The notes: generated by a model not told the origin, from the letters alone. Counted from the stretch's first letter, positions 34,541-42,989 are shown. The stretch is 64,000 bases of DNA from Streptomyces sp. TBY4 (GCF_024213195.1 NZ_JANAVF010000013.1:124001-188000); one strand, 5' to 3'. Made by a program: numbers and translations.

Positions 34541-34576
34541 CTGAACATGTTCAGGAATTTTGCTGAACATGTTCAG
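34541..34576 (+). promoter_or_regulatory. Twin palindromic operator (CTGAACATGTTCAG x2)
   Basis: The perfect 14-bp palindrome CTGAACATGTTCAG occurs at 34541-34554 and again at 34563-34576, with centres 22 bp apart, i.e. two helical turns, on the same DNA face. The second copy overlaps the -35 position of a possible promoter (TAGGCT at 34586-34591). Such paired sites suggest cooperative binding by a dimeric repressor. No regulator gene is adjacent. Confidence 0.8.
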
Positions 34577-34598
34577 AAACATGGGTAGGCTTCCTTCC

Positions 34599-35102
34599 AT
34601 GAGCGAGAGAAGCGCCCTTCAGCGGCGGATCCGTGCCTGGCTTGCCCTGTTCCTCGTCTGCCTCGTGCTGAGCGGACTCACCGCCTTCCCCCTGGTGAGC
34701 GAACTCCGCTGGGCCAACGCCCTGGTGGACAACGAGTGGCTCCGCCGGGTCGGCGACGGCTTGGACCGGGCGGACTCCGAATACCCCTTCCTCCTCTACG
34801 GAACGGACTGGCTGGCCTTCGCCCACCTGGTGATCGCGGTGTTCTTCTATGGGGTCCACCGCGACCCGGTCCGCAACATCTGGATCGTCGAGGCCGGCAT
34901 GATCGCCTGCGCCGGCATCATTCCGCTGGCCCTGATCTGCGGGCCCATCCGGGGCATCCCGGTCTGGTGGTCGGTGATCGACATGTCGTTCGGCGTCTTC
35001 GGAGTGGTCCCGCTGCTGATCCTGCGGCGCATGATCAAGCGGCTGGAGGCCATGCCGGCGGACACCGTCCGGGCCCCGGCCCCGGCCGCGGTCCCCGTGT
35101 GA
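34599..35102 (+). CDS. Four-span membrane protein, unknown function
   Basis: The 167-residue protein MSERSALQRRIRAWLALFLVCLVLSGLTAFPLV... has four hydrophobic segments and short charged tails. ATG 34599 is seven bases after TAGGCT and has no ribosome-binding site, so a leaderless mRNA is likely; an upstream in-frame start at 34560 would lie within the operator. I do not recognise the family. Expression is probably controlled by the twin palindromes at 34541-34576. Confidence 0.7.
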   Translation: MSERSALQRRIRAWLALFLVCLVLSGLTAFPLVSELRWANALVDNEWLRRVGDGLDRADSEYPFLLYGTDWLAFAHLVIAVFFYGVHRDPVRNIWIVEAGMIACAGIIPLALICGPIRGIPVWWSVIDMSFGVFGVVPLLILRRMIKRLEAMPADTVRAPAPAAVPV

Positions 35103-35109
35103 GGACGCG

Positions 35110-36330
35110 CTACTTCGCGAAGGCCGCCATCACGATGCCGAGGGCCACCGGGTTCATCCCCTGGGCCTTGGCGTCGGTCGAGTTGACGGAGTACACCAGG
35201 GTGCGGGACAGGTCGCGGGTTGCGCCCATCCCCGTGGTGTAGCCGTACCGGCCGCCCGTCTTGCCCCAGGCGACGATGCCACCGGGAAGGTCGATCCGCT
35301 GCATCCCGGCCGTCAGGGTCGCGTCGGCGCCCGAGACGAAGTCCTTCGTAGCCTCCGGAACCGTGAACATCTCCTTCAGCTGCGCCCGTGGCACGACTCG
35401 GCCGCTGAACAGGGCCACGGTGAACCGTTCGAGATCGGCCGTGGTGGAGATGATGTCGCCCGCCGCCCACCGGTCCGAGGAGTTCCACTCGGTCACGTCC
35501 CGCAGTTCGGTCGACCCGTCCTCCCGGGCCACCGCCTGGTACCCGTGGTGGTGCGGACCCGGTATGCGGGTCTGGAAACGACCCGGGAAAGAGGTGCCCC
35601 GCAGTGCCAGCGGCTTCAGTACCCGCGCCTCGACCGCCTTCTCGTACGTCGTGCCCGTGACCTTCTCGATCAGGACGCCCAGCACCGTGTAGTTGATGTT
35701 CAGGTAGTGCTGGGCCGTGCCCGGGACGAACTCGCGCTCCTTGCCCGTCGCGTTGGCGATCTGGTCGTGCGGGTCGATCACGTCGAAGCGGTGCTCCCAC
35801 TGTGCCTCGAAGGCGTTGCCCGGACCGTCGGCCCCGGGAATCCCGCTGGTGTGGTTGAGCAACTGCCGGACGGTGACCGTGCGGTACGCCTCGGGGATGC
35901 TCCGGGGCAGGTACTGGCGGACCGGGCGGTCGAGGTCCAGCGCGCCCTCGGCGGCGAGCTGGAGCACCACCGCCGCAGTGAAGACCTTGGTCACCGAACC
36001 GGCCCGGAAGCGCCCCTCCTCGATCGGCCCGCGTCCGGTGCGGATGTCCGAGACCCCGGAGGCGCCCCGCCAGCTCCCGCTCGCGCCGCCGAGTCGAACC
36101 AAAGCGGCATTCGCGTCCCCGTGCGCCGCGCCGAGCCCCGCGATCGACTTCTCCAGCGCCGCGGCGTTCGGCGGGGTCGGGACCAGCGGCGCCGGCCGCT
36201 GCCCGGCGGCCGCAGCCGACGCTGCCGCGACTCCCGCCGGGCCGGTCCCGGCGGCCTGCGCGGCGGCCGGACCGGCCGTGATGCCCAGGAGCAGGGCGGT
36301 GGCGATCAGTGTGCGAGTGGCTCGGTTCAT
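35110..36330 (-). CDS. Secreted class C beta-lactamase-like serine hydrolase (S12)
   Basis: The 406-residue protein has a signal peptide (MNRATRTLIATALLLGITAGPAAAQA). The S12 triad of motifs is present: SVTK (SxxK nucleophile, about residues 112-115), YLN (YxN) in HYLNINYTVLG and WGKTGG (KTG). These enzymes are D-alanyl-D-alanine carboxypeptidases, esterases or beta-lactamases, and sequence alone does not separate them. Its 3' end is 8 bases from that of the convergent membrane protein gene. Confidence 0.88.
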   Translation of the reverse strand: MNRATRTLIATALLLGITAGPAAAQAAGTGPAGVAAASAAAAGQRPAPLVPTPPNAAALEKSIAGLGAAHGDANAALVRLGGASGSWRGASGVSDIRTGRGPIEEGRFRAGSVTKVFTAAVVLQLAAEGALDLDRPVRQYLPRSIPEAYRTVTVRQLLNHTSGIPGADGPGNAFEAQWEHRFDVIDPHDQIANATGKEREFVPGTAQHYLNINYTVLGVLIEKVTGTTYEKAVEARVLKPLALRGTSFPGRFQTRIPGPHHHGYQAVAREDGSTELRDVTEWNSSDRWAAGDIISTTADLERFTVALFSGRVVPRAQLKEMFTVPEATKDFVSGADATLTAGMQRIDLPGGIVAWGKTGGRYGYTTGMGATRDLSRTLVYSVNSTDAKAQGMNPVALGIVMAAFAK

Positions 36331-36477
36331 GGTGGGATCCCCCTGTCGGCTCTCCGGGCGACTTCCGCCCCGATGACCTCAATGCTGCTGGTCACAGGGG
36401 TAGTTGCGGATCACCATCAAGAGGGGTCTTTGCCGGTACGACAACTCGCTCCCGAGAGCCAGGAGCTCCCTGCCGTC

Positions 36478-37167
36478 TCACTCCCCAGAGGGAGATACCT
36501 GAGAGCCGGCCGCGATCAGACCCGTCTCGTACGCGCAGATCACCGCCTGGATCCGGTCCCGCAGCCCCAGCTTCGACAGCACGTTGCCCACATGCGATTT
36601 GACCGTGTGCTCGCTCACCGTCAGCTCCGCCGCGAGCTCCGCGTTCGACAGGCCCCGCCCCAGGTGCAGCAGGGTCTCCCGCTCCCGGGCCGTCAGCACC
36701 TCCAGCCGCTGCGCGGACAACGCCACCGCGGCCGCCGGCCGGGCCGTCGCCGCCGTGTACTCCGCGATCAGCCTCCGCGCCACCGAAGGGGCCAGCAGGG
36801 ATTCGCCCGCCGCCACCACCCGTACGGCGTGCACCAGATCGTCCCGCCGCACGTCCTTGAGCAGGAACCCGGCGGCCCCCGCGTGCAGGGCCTCGTAGAC
36901 GTACTCGTCCGAGTCGAAGGTCGTCAGCATCACCGTCCGGCAGGAACCCGCCGCCGAGATCTCCCGGCACGCCCCGATCCCGTCCAGCACCGGCATCCGG
37001 ACGTCCAGCAGCGCCACGTCGGGCGCGAGGGACCGTACCGCCGCGACCGCCGCCGCCCCGTCGCCGGCCTCCGCCACCACCTCGATGTCCTCCTGGGCGT
37101 CCAGGATCATCGCGAAGCCGCTGCGCACCAGCTCCTGGTCGTCGGCCACCACCACACGGATCGTCAC
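36478..37167 (-). CDS. NarL/LuxR-family response regulator
   Basis: The 229-residue regulator has a receiver domain (RVVVADDQELVRSGFAMIL, phospho-acceptor Asp in DVALLDVRMP, Thr/Ser in VMLTTFDSD, Lys in GFLLKDV) and a C-terminal LuxR HTH (LTARERETLLHLGRGLSNAELAAELTVSEHTVKSHVGNVL). GTG 37167 overlaps the kinase stop by four bases (GTGA), so it is coupled to its partner. The regulon is unknown. Confidence 0.93.
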   Translation of the reverse strand: MTIRVVVADDQELVRSGFAMILDAQEDIEVVAEAGDGAAAVAAVRSLAPDVALLDVRMPVLDGIGACREISAAGSCRTVMLTTFDSDEYVYEALHAGAAGFLLKDVRRDDLVHAVRVVAAGESLLAPSVARRLIAEYTAATARPAAAVALSAQRLEVLTARERETLLHLGRGLSNAELAAELTVSEHTVKSHVGNVLSKLGLRDRIQAVICAYETGLIAAGSQVSPSGE

Positions 37168-38429
37168 TTCCCCACCTCCGCGCCCGACGTTACAAGCACC
37201 ACCCGCACCTCGAAGCCGGTGCCGTCCGGTCCCGGACCCGACCGCGCGGTCCCTCCGTGGGCGGCCGCCCGCTCGCGGATCCCGATCAGGCCGTGCCCGC
37301 CGTGCCCGCCGTGCCCTCCGTCCCGCGCCCGCGGGACCGCGGCCGTGCCCGGCCCCCGCCCGTCGTCCGTGACCGTCACCGTGAGCTCCCGCTCCCCGTA
37401 CTCCAGGCGCACGGCCACCTCCGAAGCCCCGGAGTGCTTCAGCACATTGGTCAGCGCCTCCTGCACCACCCGGTGCACGGTCGCCTCCAGAGCCCCCGGC
37501 AGGGGGCGCACCGAGCCGGTGCGCTCGTAGGACACCTGCGGTCCGCCGGCCCGAACCCGTTCCAGCAGCCCCGCCAGTTCCCCGATGCCGGGCTGCGGGG
37601 AGCGCGGTGCGGCCTCGTCCGTGCGCAGCACCCCCAGCATCGTGCGCAGCTGGGCCATCGCGTCCCGGCCCGTCTCCGCGATGGCCTCGAACGCCGCCTC
37701 GGCCCGCTCGGGGGCCCTGCGTACGGCCACCGGACCGGCCTCCGCCTGCACGATCATGATGCTGACCGCGTGCGAGAGGACGTCGTGCATCTCCCGTGCG
37801 ATCCGGGCCCGTTCGCGGGCGGCCGCCTGCTCCGCCTCGATCCGGTTGGCCCGCTCCAGCTGGGCCGCCCGGTCCAGGAGGGCCGCCGTGTACGCCTGCC
37901 GGGTGTGCTGCAGCCGCCCCAGCGCGTAGGCGGCGCCGGAGACGAAGAGCGTGAAGAGCAGCTCGCGGGCGGTCCCGGTGTTCCAGTACACCGACAGGGC
38001 GACCGTGAGGACCGTGAGCCCGCCCACCGTCAGCCGCACCCGGGACGTGCACTGCAGGGCGACCGTGTAGAAGGCGAGCAGCCCCGCGTAGGGCAGCGGC
38101 TGCCCCGGGCCGTCGCCCGCCAGGTTGTAGGCGCCGCCGGCCGCCAGGATCGCGATCAGCACCACGATCGGGGCCCGCCGCCGCCAGATCAGCGGCAGCA
38201 CGCCGAGCGTGGTCATCCCGTACGAGGCCCAGTCCGCGGGCGGCAGTTCGGCCGACCGGGGCACCACGAACGGCATCGTGACGGCCAGTTGCACCAGCAG
38301 CGCCAGCCCCAGGTCCTGCCTGCGCGGACCGGCCCGCCGGATCCGCGCGCCGAGCCCGCCCCAGACCCCTGCGACCCGCTGGGCCCCGGCCGTCCACCGG
38401 GCCCCTGTCACCCCCCGAGCCCCTGTCAC
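37164..38429 (-). CDS. Sensor histidine kinase (HisKA_3 family)
   Basis: The 421-residue kinase has an N-terminal cytoplasmic Arg-rich stretch, about five membrane spans with little extracytoplasmic sequence, then the dimerisation/phosphoacceptor helix (ARIAREMHDVLSHAVSIMIV, His in REMHD) and an ATPase domain (HRVVQEALTNVLKHSGA, VTDDGRGPG, GLIGIRERAAAHGG). The lack of an external domain implies that it senses the membrane or an intramembrane signal. The start overlaps the GDPD stop by four bases. Confidence 0.92.
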   Translation of the reverse strand: MTGARGVTGARWTAGAQRVAGVWGGLGARIRRAGPRRQDLGLALLVQLAVTMPFVVPRSAELPPADWASYGMTTLGVLPLIWRRRAPIVVLIAILAAGGAYNLAGDGPGQPLPYAGLLAFYTVALQCTSRVRLTVGGLTVLTVALSVYWNTGTARELLFTLFVSGAAYALGRLQHTRQAYTAALLDRAAQLERANRIEAEQAAARERARIAREMHDVLSHAVSIMIVQAEAGPVAVRRAPERAEAAFEAIAETGRDAMAQLRTMLGVLRTDEAAPRSPQPGIGELAGLLERVRAGGPQVSYERTGSVRPLPGALEATVHRVVQEALTNVLKHSGASEVAVRLEYGERELTVTVTDDGRGPGTAAVPRARDGGHGGHGGHGLIGIRERAAAHGGTARSGPGPDGTGFEVRVVLVTSGAEVGK

Positions 38430-39115
38430 CGGCCGAGCTCGGCCCGTACGGCTCCCAGCACGTCCACCCGGTTCGTCGTGATGGAGTCCACCCCGGCCCT
38501 GACCAGTGCGCGCATCGAGCGCTTGGTGTCCGGGGTCCAGGCCGACACCAGCAGGCCGTCCCGGTGCAGGGCCTCCACCAGCTCCGGGCTGACCAGCCCG
38601 AACCGGTAGTTGAGCCAGCTCGGGGCCACCGCCTCGATCAGCACCCGGCGCGGGGGAGACAGGGTGGTCCAGGTCAGCGCGATCTCGGCGCCCGGATCGG
38701 CGGCGCGCACCGCCAGCATGGTGCCGGCACCCGCGCAGTAGTACGTACGGTCACGGGCTCCGCACTCGCGGACCTGGCCGACGACGGTCCGTACGGTGTC
38801 GGCCGTCGCACCCGGCAGATCGACCATGACCCGGCCCGCACCGGCGGCCGCCAGGGCCTCGCGCAGCGTCGGGACCCCGCCGTCCGTCAGCTCCCGCAAC
38901 TGCGGGGCCGTGACGTCCTCCAGGCGCACGTCATGGCCCCACAGCCGCTGGAGGTCCTCGTCGTGGAGCAGTACGGGGACCCCGTCGCGGGTCATCCGTA
39001 CGTCGATCTCCACCGCGTCCGCCCCCCGCTCGAAGGCGGACCGGATCGAGGGCAGGGTGTTCTCGCGGACGCGGTAGGGATCCCCGCGGTGTCCTACGGC
39101 AGTCAGGGTGCGCAT
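38426..39115 (-). CDS. Glycerophosphodiester phosphodiesterase
   Basis: The 229-residue TIM-barrel enzyme begins MRTLTAVGHRGDPYRVRENTLPSIRSAFERGADAVEIDVRMTRDGVPVLLHD, containing the catalytic HR, metal-binding EID and HD motifs. It hydrolyses glycerophosphodiesters to glycerol-3-phosphate and the alcohol. No signal peptide, so it is cytoplasmic. It is the first gene of a GDPD-kinase-regulator operon with GTGA overlaps, linking lipid headgroup turnover with a membrane-sensing kinase (inference). Confidence 0.92.
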   Translation of the reverse strand: MRTLTAVGHRGDPYRVRENTLPSIRSAFERGADAVEIDVRMTRDGVPVLLHDEDLQRLWGHDVRLEDVTAPQLRELTDGGVPTLREALAAAGAGRVMVDLPGATADTVRTVVGQVRECGARDRTYYCAGAGTMLAVRAADPGAEIALTWTTLSPPRRVLIEAVAPSWLNYRFGLVSPELVEALHRDGLLVSAWTPDTKRSMRALVRAGVDSITTNRVDVLGAVRAELGR

Positions 39116-39135
39116 GCACCCATTCTGCTGGGGCG

Positions 39136-40161
39136 TCAGGAAGCCAGCCAGGCGGAGGTGTACGTGTCGATCTCGGCGGTGAGCTTCGCCTTGCCGGCCG
39201 GGTCGAGGAAGGAGGCCTCGACGGCGTTCTTCGCGAGCTGGGCGAGGCCGCGCTCGTCGAGGTCCAGCAGACGGGCCGCCACCGCGTACTCGTTGTTGAG
39301 GTCGGAGCCGAACATCGGCGGGTCGTCGCTGTTGATCGTGACGAGCACGCCGGCCGCCACCATCTCCTTGACCGGGTGCTCGTCCAGGGTGGCGACGGCG
39401 CGGGTGGCGATGTTCGAGGTGGGGCAGACCTCCAGCGCGATGCGGTGCTCGGCGAGGTACGCGAGCAGCTCCGGGTCCCGGGTGGAGCTGGTGCCGTGGC
39501 CGATGCGCTCGGCGCCCAGCTCGCGGATCGCGTCCCAGACGGTCTCGGGGCCCGTGGTCTCACCGGCGTGCGGCACGCTGTGCAGGCCGGCGGCGCGGGC
39601 GGCGTCGAAGTACGGCTTGAACTGCGGGCGCGGCACCCCGACCTCCGGGCCGCCCAGGCCGAAGGAGACCAGGCCCTCGGGGCGCAGTTCGACGGCGAGG
39701 CGGGCGGTCTCGGCGGCGGCTTCGAGGCCGGCCTCGCCCGGGATGTCGAAGCACCAGCGCAGGATCACGCCGAGCTCGGTCTCGGCGGCCTTGCGGGCGT
39801 CCTCGATGGCCTCCATGAAGGCCTTCTCGTCGATCCCGCGGCGGGTGGAGGAGTACGGGGTGATGGTGAGCTCGGCGTACCGGATGTTCTGCCGGGCCAT
39901 GTCGCGGGCCACCTCGAAGGTGAGGTGGCGCACGTCGTCGGGGGTGCGGACCAGGTCGACGACGGAGAGGTAGACCTCGATGAAGTGCGCGAAGTCGGTG
40001 AAGGTGAAGTAGTCGGCGATGGCCTCGGGGTCCGTGGGGACCTTGGAGTCGGGGTGCCGGGAGGCGAGTTCGGCCACGATGCGGGGGGAGGCCGAGCCGA
40101 CGTGGTGGACGTGCAGTTCGGCCTTGGGCAGCCCCGCGATGAAGGGGTGCAGGTCGGACAT
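39136..40161 (-). CDS. Adenosine deaminase-family enzyme, probably 6-aminodeoxyfutalosine deaminase
   Basis: The 341-residue amidohydrolase has the zinc ligands H17xH19 (ELHVHHVGS), H198 with E201 (PHAGE), H222 (IGHG) and D279/D280 (NSDDPP). It would usually be annotated adenosine deaminase. However, HVHHVGSASPR differs from the adenosine deaminase HLHxxGS consensus and has an Arg (R27) shortly after the first strand, a position implicated in 6-aminodeoxyfutalosine recognition in the S. avermitilis enzyme Sav2595. That reaction belongs to the futalosine menaquinone pathway used by Streptomyces. Substrate is inferred. Confidence 0.85.
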   Translation of the reverse strand: MSDLHPFIAGLPKAELHVHHVGSASPRIVAELASRHPDSKVPTDPEAIADYFTFTDFAHFIEVYLSVVDLVRTPDDVRHLTFEVARDMARQNIRYAELTITPYSSTRRGIDEKAFMEAIEDARKAAETELGVILRWCFDIPGEAGLEAAAETARLAVELRPEGLVSFGLGGPEVGVPRPQFKPYFDAARAAGLHSVPHAGETTGPETVWDAIRELGAERIGHGTSSTRDPELLAYLAEHRIALEVCPTSNIATRAVATLDEHPVKEMVAAGVLVTINSDDPPMFGSDLNNEYAVAARLLDLDERGLAQLAKNAVEASFLDPAGKAKLTAEIDTYTSAWLAS

Positions 40162-40282
40162 GAAGGTGCCTCCGAAGGACGCGGTGCGGATGGAACGGGC
40201 TTCATCGTAGGCAGGACCAGCACCGCCGAAGGGGCTTGTCGGAGGGAGCGCTTAGCATGGCCGTACGAGAGGGGGGCGCCGT

Positions 40283-41008
40283 ATGACCGATCAGAGCCCC
40301 GAGTCGCGAGACCCCTGGGCGCCGCCGGAGCAGCCCGCGGTCGAACTGGGCAAGCAGCAGGGCGGGGCCGGGACACCCGGGACGCCGGGCGTGCACGACC
40401 AGCAGACCGTCACCGGGATGCCGGGCGCCGGCGGGGGCATACCCCAGGCCGCGCCGGCACCCGCGCCCGCACCCCAGCCCGGGCAGGCGCCCGGGGGCAC
40501 GCCCGCCTACGGCTACCCGGCGCAGCCGGATCCGGCCGGGTACGGCTACCCGTCCCAGCCGGGCGCGCCGCAGGACCCGTACGGCGGTTACCCCGGGCAG
40601 CAGTCCGCGTACGGCGCCCAGCCGGTCCAGCCCGGATACCCGGCGCATCCGGGATACCAGGGGTACCCCGGATACGCGCCGTACCCGCCCAAGAGCAACG
40701 GCTTCGGCATCACCGCGCTCGTGCTCGGGATCCTCGCCGTGGTCACCTGCTACCTGGGCCTGCTGTTCGGCATCCCGGCCGTCATCTTCGGTGTCCTGGG
40801 CCGCGGAAAGGCCAAGCGCGGCGAGGCGGACAACGAGGGCATGGCGCTGGCCGGCATCATCACCGGCGCGGTCGGCATCCTGATCAGCTGCGTGTTCATC
40901 GCCCTCATGATCTTCGGATTCATGCTCGGGGACTCCGGCTCGGGCTCCGACTGGGACTCGGACTACTCGACTCAGGTGGAGAACACGCAGGTCCTCCACA
41001 GGAATTGA
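40283..41008 (+). CDS. DUF4190 domain membrane protein
   Basis: The 241-residue protein has a low-complexity N-terminus of about 145 residues (Pro/Gly/Gln/Tyr-rich, with YGYPAQP-type repeats) and a C-terminal DUF4190 domain with two membrane spans around LGRGKAKRGEADNEGMALAGII. Such proteins are common in actinomycetes; the function is unknown. The gene is divergent from the deaminase and convergent with the Ro-like gene. Confidence 0.85.
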   Translation: MTDQSPESRDPWAPPEQPAVELGKQQGGAGTPGTPGVHDQQTVTGMPGAGGGIPQAAPAPAPAPQPGQAPGGTPAYGYPAQPDPAGYGYPSQPGAPQDPYGGYPGQQSAYGAQPVQPGYPAHPGYQGYPGYAPYPPKSNGFGITALVLGILAVVTCYLGLLFGIPAVIFGVLGRGKAKRGEADNEGMALAGIITGAVGILISCVFIALMIFGFMLGDSGSGSDWDSDYSTQVENTQVLHRN

Positions 41009-41098
41009 GCCGCACGGTCGGGAGCGGCGGAAGGGCCGGGCGGGGGCGCGTACGCTCCCTGCCCGGCCCTTCCGCCGTTCCGTCAGCCGGCCGTTCCG

Positions 41099-42709
41099 TC
41101 AGCCGGCCGTGTCGGCCCGGCCCGTCTCCCACGGCCATCTGGCGTCCCGGCCGTCCTCGATCAGGGACACCATGCGGAAGGCCGCGTCGGTGAGCCCGCC
41201 GAAGGTGTGCCGGTTCGCGGCCCCGGAGGGCGCGTGGCCGACCCGGTGTCCGGCGAGGTTCCAGGTGTAGACCGGGACCGTGTCCGGCACCAGGGCCGTC
41301 GGATCGCCGCCGTAGGCGTACGTGGCCTGCTCGTCGGTGACGATCAGGACCCGGTCGTGCCCCGCGTAGTGCGCGCGCACCGCCTCCGCCGTGAGGGTGC
41401 CGCCGAGGTCCTCGAACCGCTCCAGCACCTTCAGCACCGACTCGCCGCGCCCGAAGTCCACCGCCTTGCTGGTGGAGCCGAACTGCACCAGGTCCGCGTC
41501 CTCGGCGCGCAGTGCCAGCGCCGTCCCGAACACGGCCGCCGCGTCCGCGCGGCCCAGCCGCGAGCGGTCCGACAGCGGGGACCACATCGACCCCGACCGG
41601 TCCACCAGGACCAGCGTCCGCCCGGGCAGGGCCGGTACGTGGGCCAGGGAGTGGCCCAGTGCCCGCTCCAGCGGGTACGCCCAGCGCAGCGAGGGGGCGT
41701 GCTGGTGGGCGGCCAGGTAGCGGAAGGGGAACTGCCGGGCCCGGGCGACGGTCTCCGGGTCGGAGATCTTCGCCGCCACCCGCTCGGCGACCTCGTCCGA
41801 GACCCCGGCCTCGTCGAAGTTGCGCAGGTTGCGCAGCAGCGCCATCGCGCCCATGGACGGGATGACCGCCTCCCAGGCGGCCGCGTCCATCGGTCCCTGG
41901 AGCCAGCCCGCCAGCGCCTCCCAGGTCATGCCCGCCGCGGCGAGCCGCTCGGCGCCGTCCGCCGCGGTGACCACGGCCCGGCGCTCCTCGACGGGAAGCT
42001 CCATCAGGGCCCGGTGCGCGAGCAGGGTGCGGTTGCCCGCGGGGACCTCGGCGGTCTCGGGGTTGTGCCGGCGGTCGAGGGCGTACCGGAACAGCTCGCC
42101 CTGCCAGGGCTTGGCCGGGTCGGGGGAGGGGTGCACGAGGTTGAGGACGTCGCCGAAGCGGTACCCCCGGGAGGCGGTGTCGTACTTCAGCAGCGAGGTG
42201 CCGGAGTAGAGGCGGCGCACGGCGTCGGCGATCCCGCGCTTGACGGGCTTGGGCACGCTCCGCCCGTACGTGGCCGTCCAGTACGCGAGCAGCTCGCCGG
42301 GCTCGTCCGCGCGCAGCAGTACGGAGTCCACGACCTGCCGGTTGGAGGGCCCCCCGGTGGCTCCGGCGTCGAGCCGCGCCTTGACGTACTCGGCCGCTCC
42401 GACGAGCGAGGCCGTCCGCATGCTGCCGTCGCGGCGCAGCCAGCCGAGCAGCCCGGCCGTCCACTCGGGATCCTCCACGGCGAGGGTGCGCACGAGCGCG
42501 CCGAAGCGGTCGTCGCGGGCCTCGCCGGACTCGTAAGCGGTCCGCTGCGTCACGAAGTTGGCGACGGCGAGCAGGAACAGCTCGGAGCGCGGATCGCGGA
42601 CGAAACCGGGGCTGCCGTGCGCGTTGGCGGCGCGGCGGCCGGTCGAGCGGACCGGTGAGGTGGGTGCGGCGGGCGCCGCCTTGGAGCGGAGCAGGTTGAA
42701 GCGTGCCAT
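41099..42709 (-). CDS. rsr: Ro60-like RNA-binding protein (TROVE + vWA domains, Rsr)
   Basis: The 536-residue protein matches bacterial Ro (Rsr) proteins: a TROVE HEAT-repeat ring (about residues 40-360) and a C-terminal vWA domain with an intact MIDAS (DRSGSM at 370-375, T438, D459). Ro proteins bind misfolded RNAs and Y RNAs and work with PNPase in RNA degradation and rRNA maturation, especially under stress. Three Y-RNA-like elements lie directly upstream on the same strand. GGGGGGA before the ATG could be sequestered by CTCCCCC 25 bases upstream. Confidence 0.93.
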   Translation of the reverse strand: MARFNLLRSKAAPAAPTSPVRSTGRRAANAHGSPGFVRDPRSELFLLAVANFVTQRTAYESGEARDDRFGALVRTLAVEDPEWTAGLLGWLRRDGSMRTASLVGAAEYVKARLDAGATGGPSNRQVVDSVLLRADEPGELLAYWTATYGRSVPKPVKRGIADAVRRLYSGTSLLKYDTASRGYRFGDVLNLVHPSPDPAKPWQGELFRYALDRRHNPETAEVPAGNRTLLAHRALMELPVEERRAVVTAADGAERLAAAGMTWEALAGWLQGPMDAAAWEAVIPSMGAMALLRNLRNFDEAGVSDEVAERVAAKISDPETVARARQFPFRYLAAHQHAPSLRWAYPLERALGHSLAHVPALPGRTLVLVDRSGSMWSPLSDRSRLGRADAAAVFGTALALRAEDADLVQFGSTSKAVDFGRGESVLKVLERFEDLGGTLTAEAVRAHYAGHDRVLIVTDEQATYAYGGDPTALVPDTVPVYTWNLAGHRVGHAPSGAANRHTFGGLTDAAFRMVSLIEDGRDARWPWETGRADTAG

Positions 42710-42749
42710 GTGAATCCCCCCGAATTCGGCGAAAGCAGGGGGAGGCGTG

Positions 42750-42902
42750 ACGTACGGGAGGCCCGAGATCGGAAGTCGGCGACGGACTTGTGTCAGCTGC
42801 TCCAACCATCTGAGCTACCGGCCGGAGCCGGGCGGGACTCGAACCCGCGACCCGCTGATCCGGAGAAGTAACCGTTGCCTGCGCACCGGGCTTCCCGTAC
42901 GT
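42750..42902 (-). ncRNA. Y RNA-like element 3 with tRNA-like domain (YrlA-type)
   Basis: Read on the reverse strand, a 10-bp outer stem (42893-42902 with 42750-42759) and GCCCG/CGGGC precede GTGCGCAGG and end with GATCTC, the elements shared by all three units. Inside are, in order, a T-arm (42832-42848; GCGGG-TTCGAGT-CCCGC), an acceptor-like 5-bp stem closed by TCCG (42818-42831), TA as at tRNA positions 8-9, and a D-arm (42799-42815; GCTC...GAGC with GG in the loop). The order T-arm, closed acceptor, D-arm is inside-out relative to tRNA. This matches YrlA RNAs. It ends 41 bases before the Ro gene. Confidence 0.88.
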
Positions 42903-42905
42903 GTG

Positions 42906-42978
42906 CCTCCCGAGATCAAGGTGGCGGCGGCCTTGGGTTCTTTGCAAAAGAAGGAGCCGCTGCCCGCGCACCGGGAGG
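42906..42978 (-). ncRNA. Y RNA-like element 2, minimal, no tRNA-like domain
   Basis: The outer stem CCTCCCG/CGGGAGG (42972-42978 with 42906-42912) is followed by GTGCGCGGG on the 5' side and GATCT on the 3' side, at the same places as in elements 1 and 3. The upper part folds as GGC-A-GCGGC with GCCGC-C-GCC and a terminal TTCTTT-TGC-AAAGAA hairpin. There is no TTCGA T-loop or D-arm. It fits a Y RNA with only a Ro-binding module. Confidence 0.7.
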
Positions 42979-42989
42979 TGCGTGAAAGG

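Noticed and set aside
34541..34576. LexA/SOS boxes
   Set aside because: The half-sites GAAC and GTTC are separated by two bases; LexA boxes in Gram-positive bacteria need four.
40440..40690. Tandem DNA repeats in the DUF4190 gene
   Set aside because: The apparent repetition reflects Pro/Gly/Tyr-rich codons; units vary in length and sequence, so it is not a DNA-level repeat.
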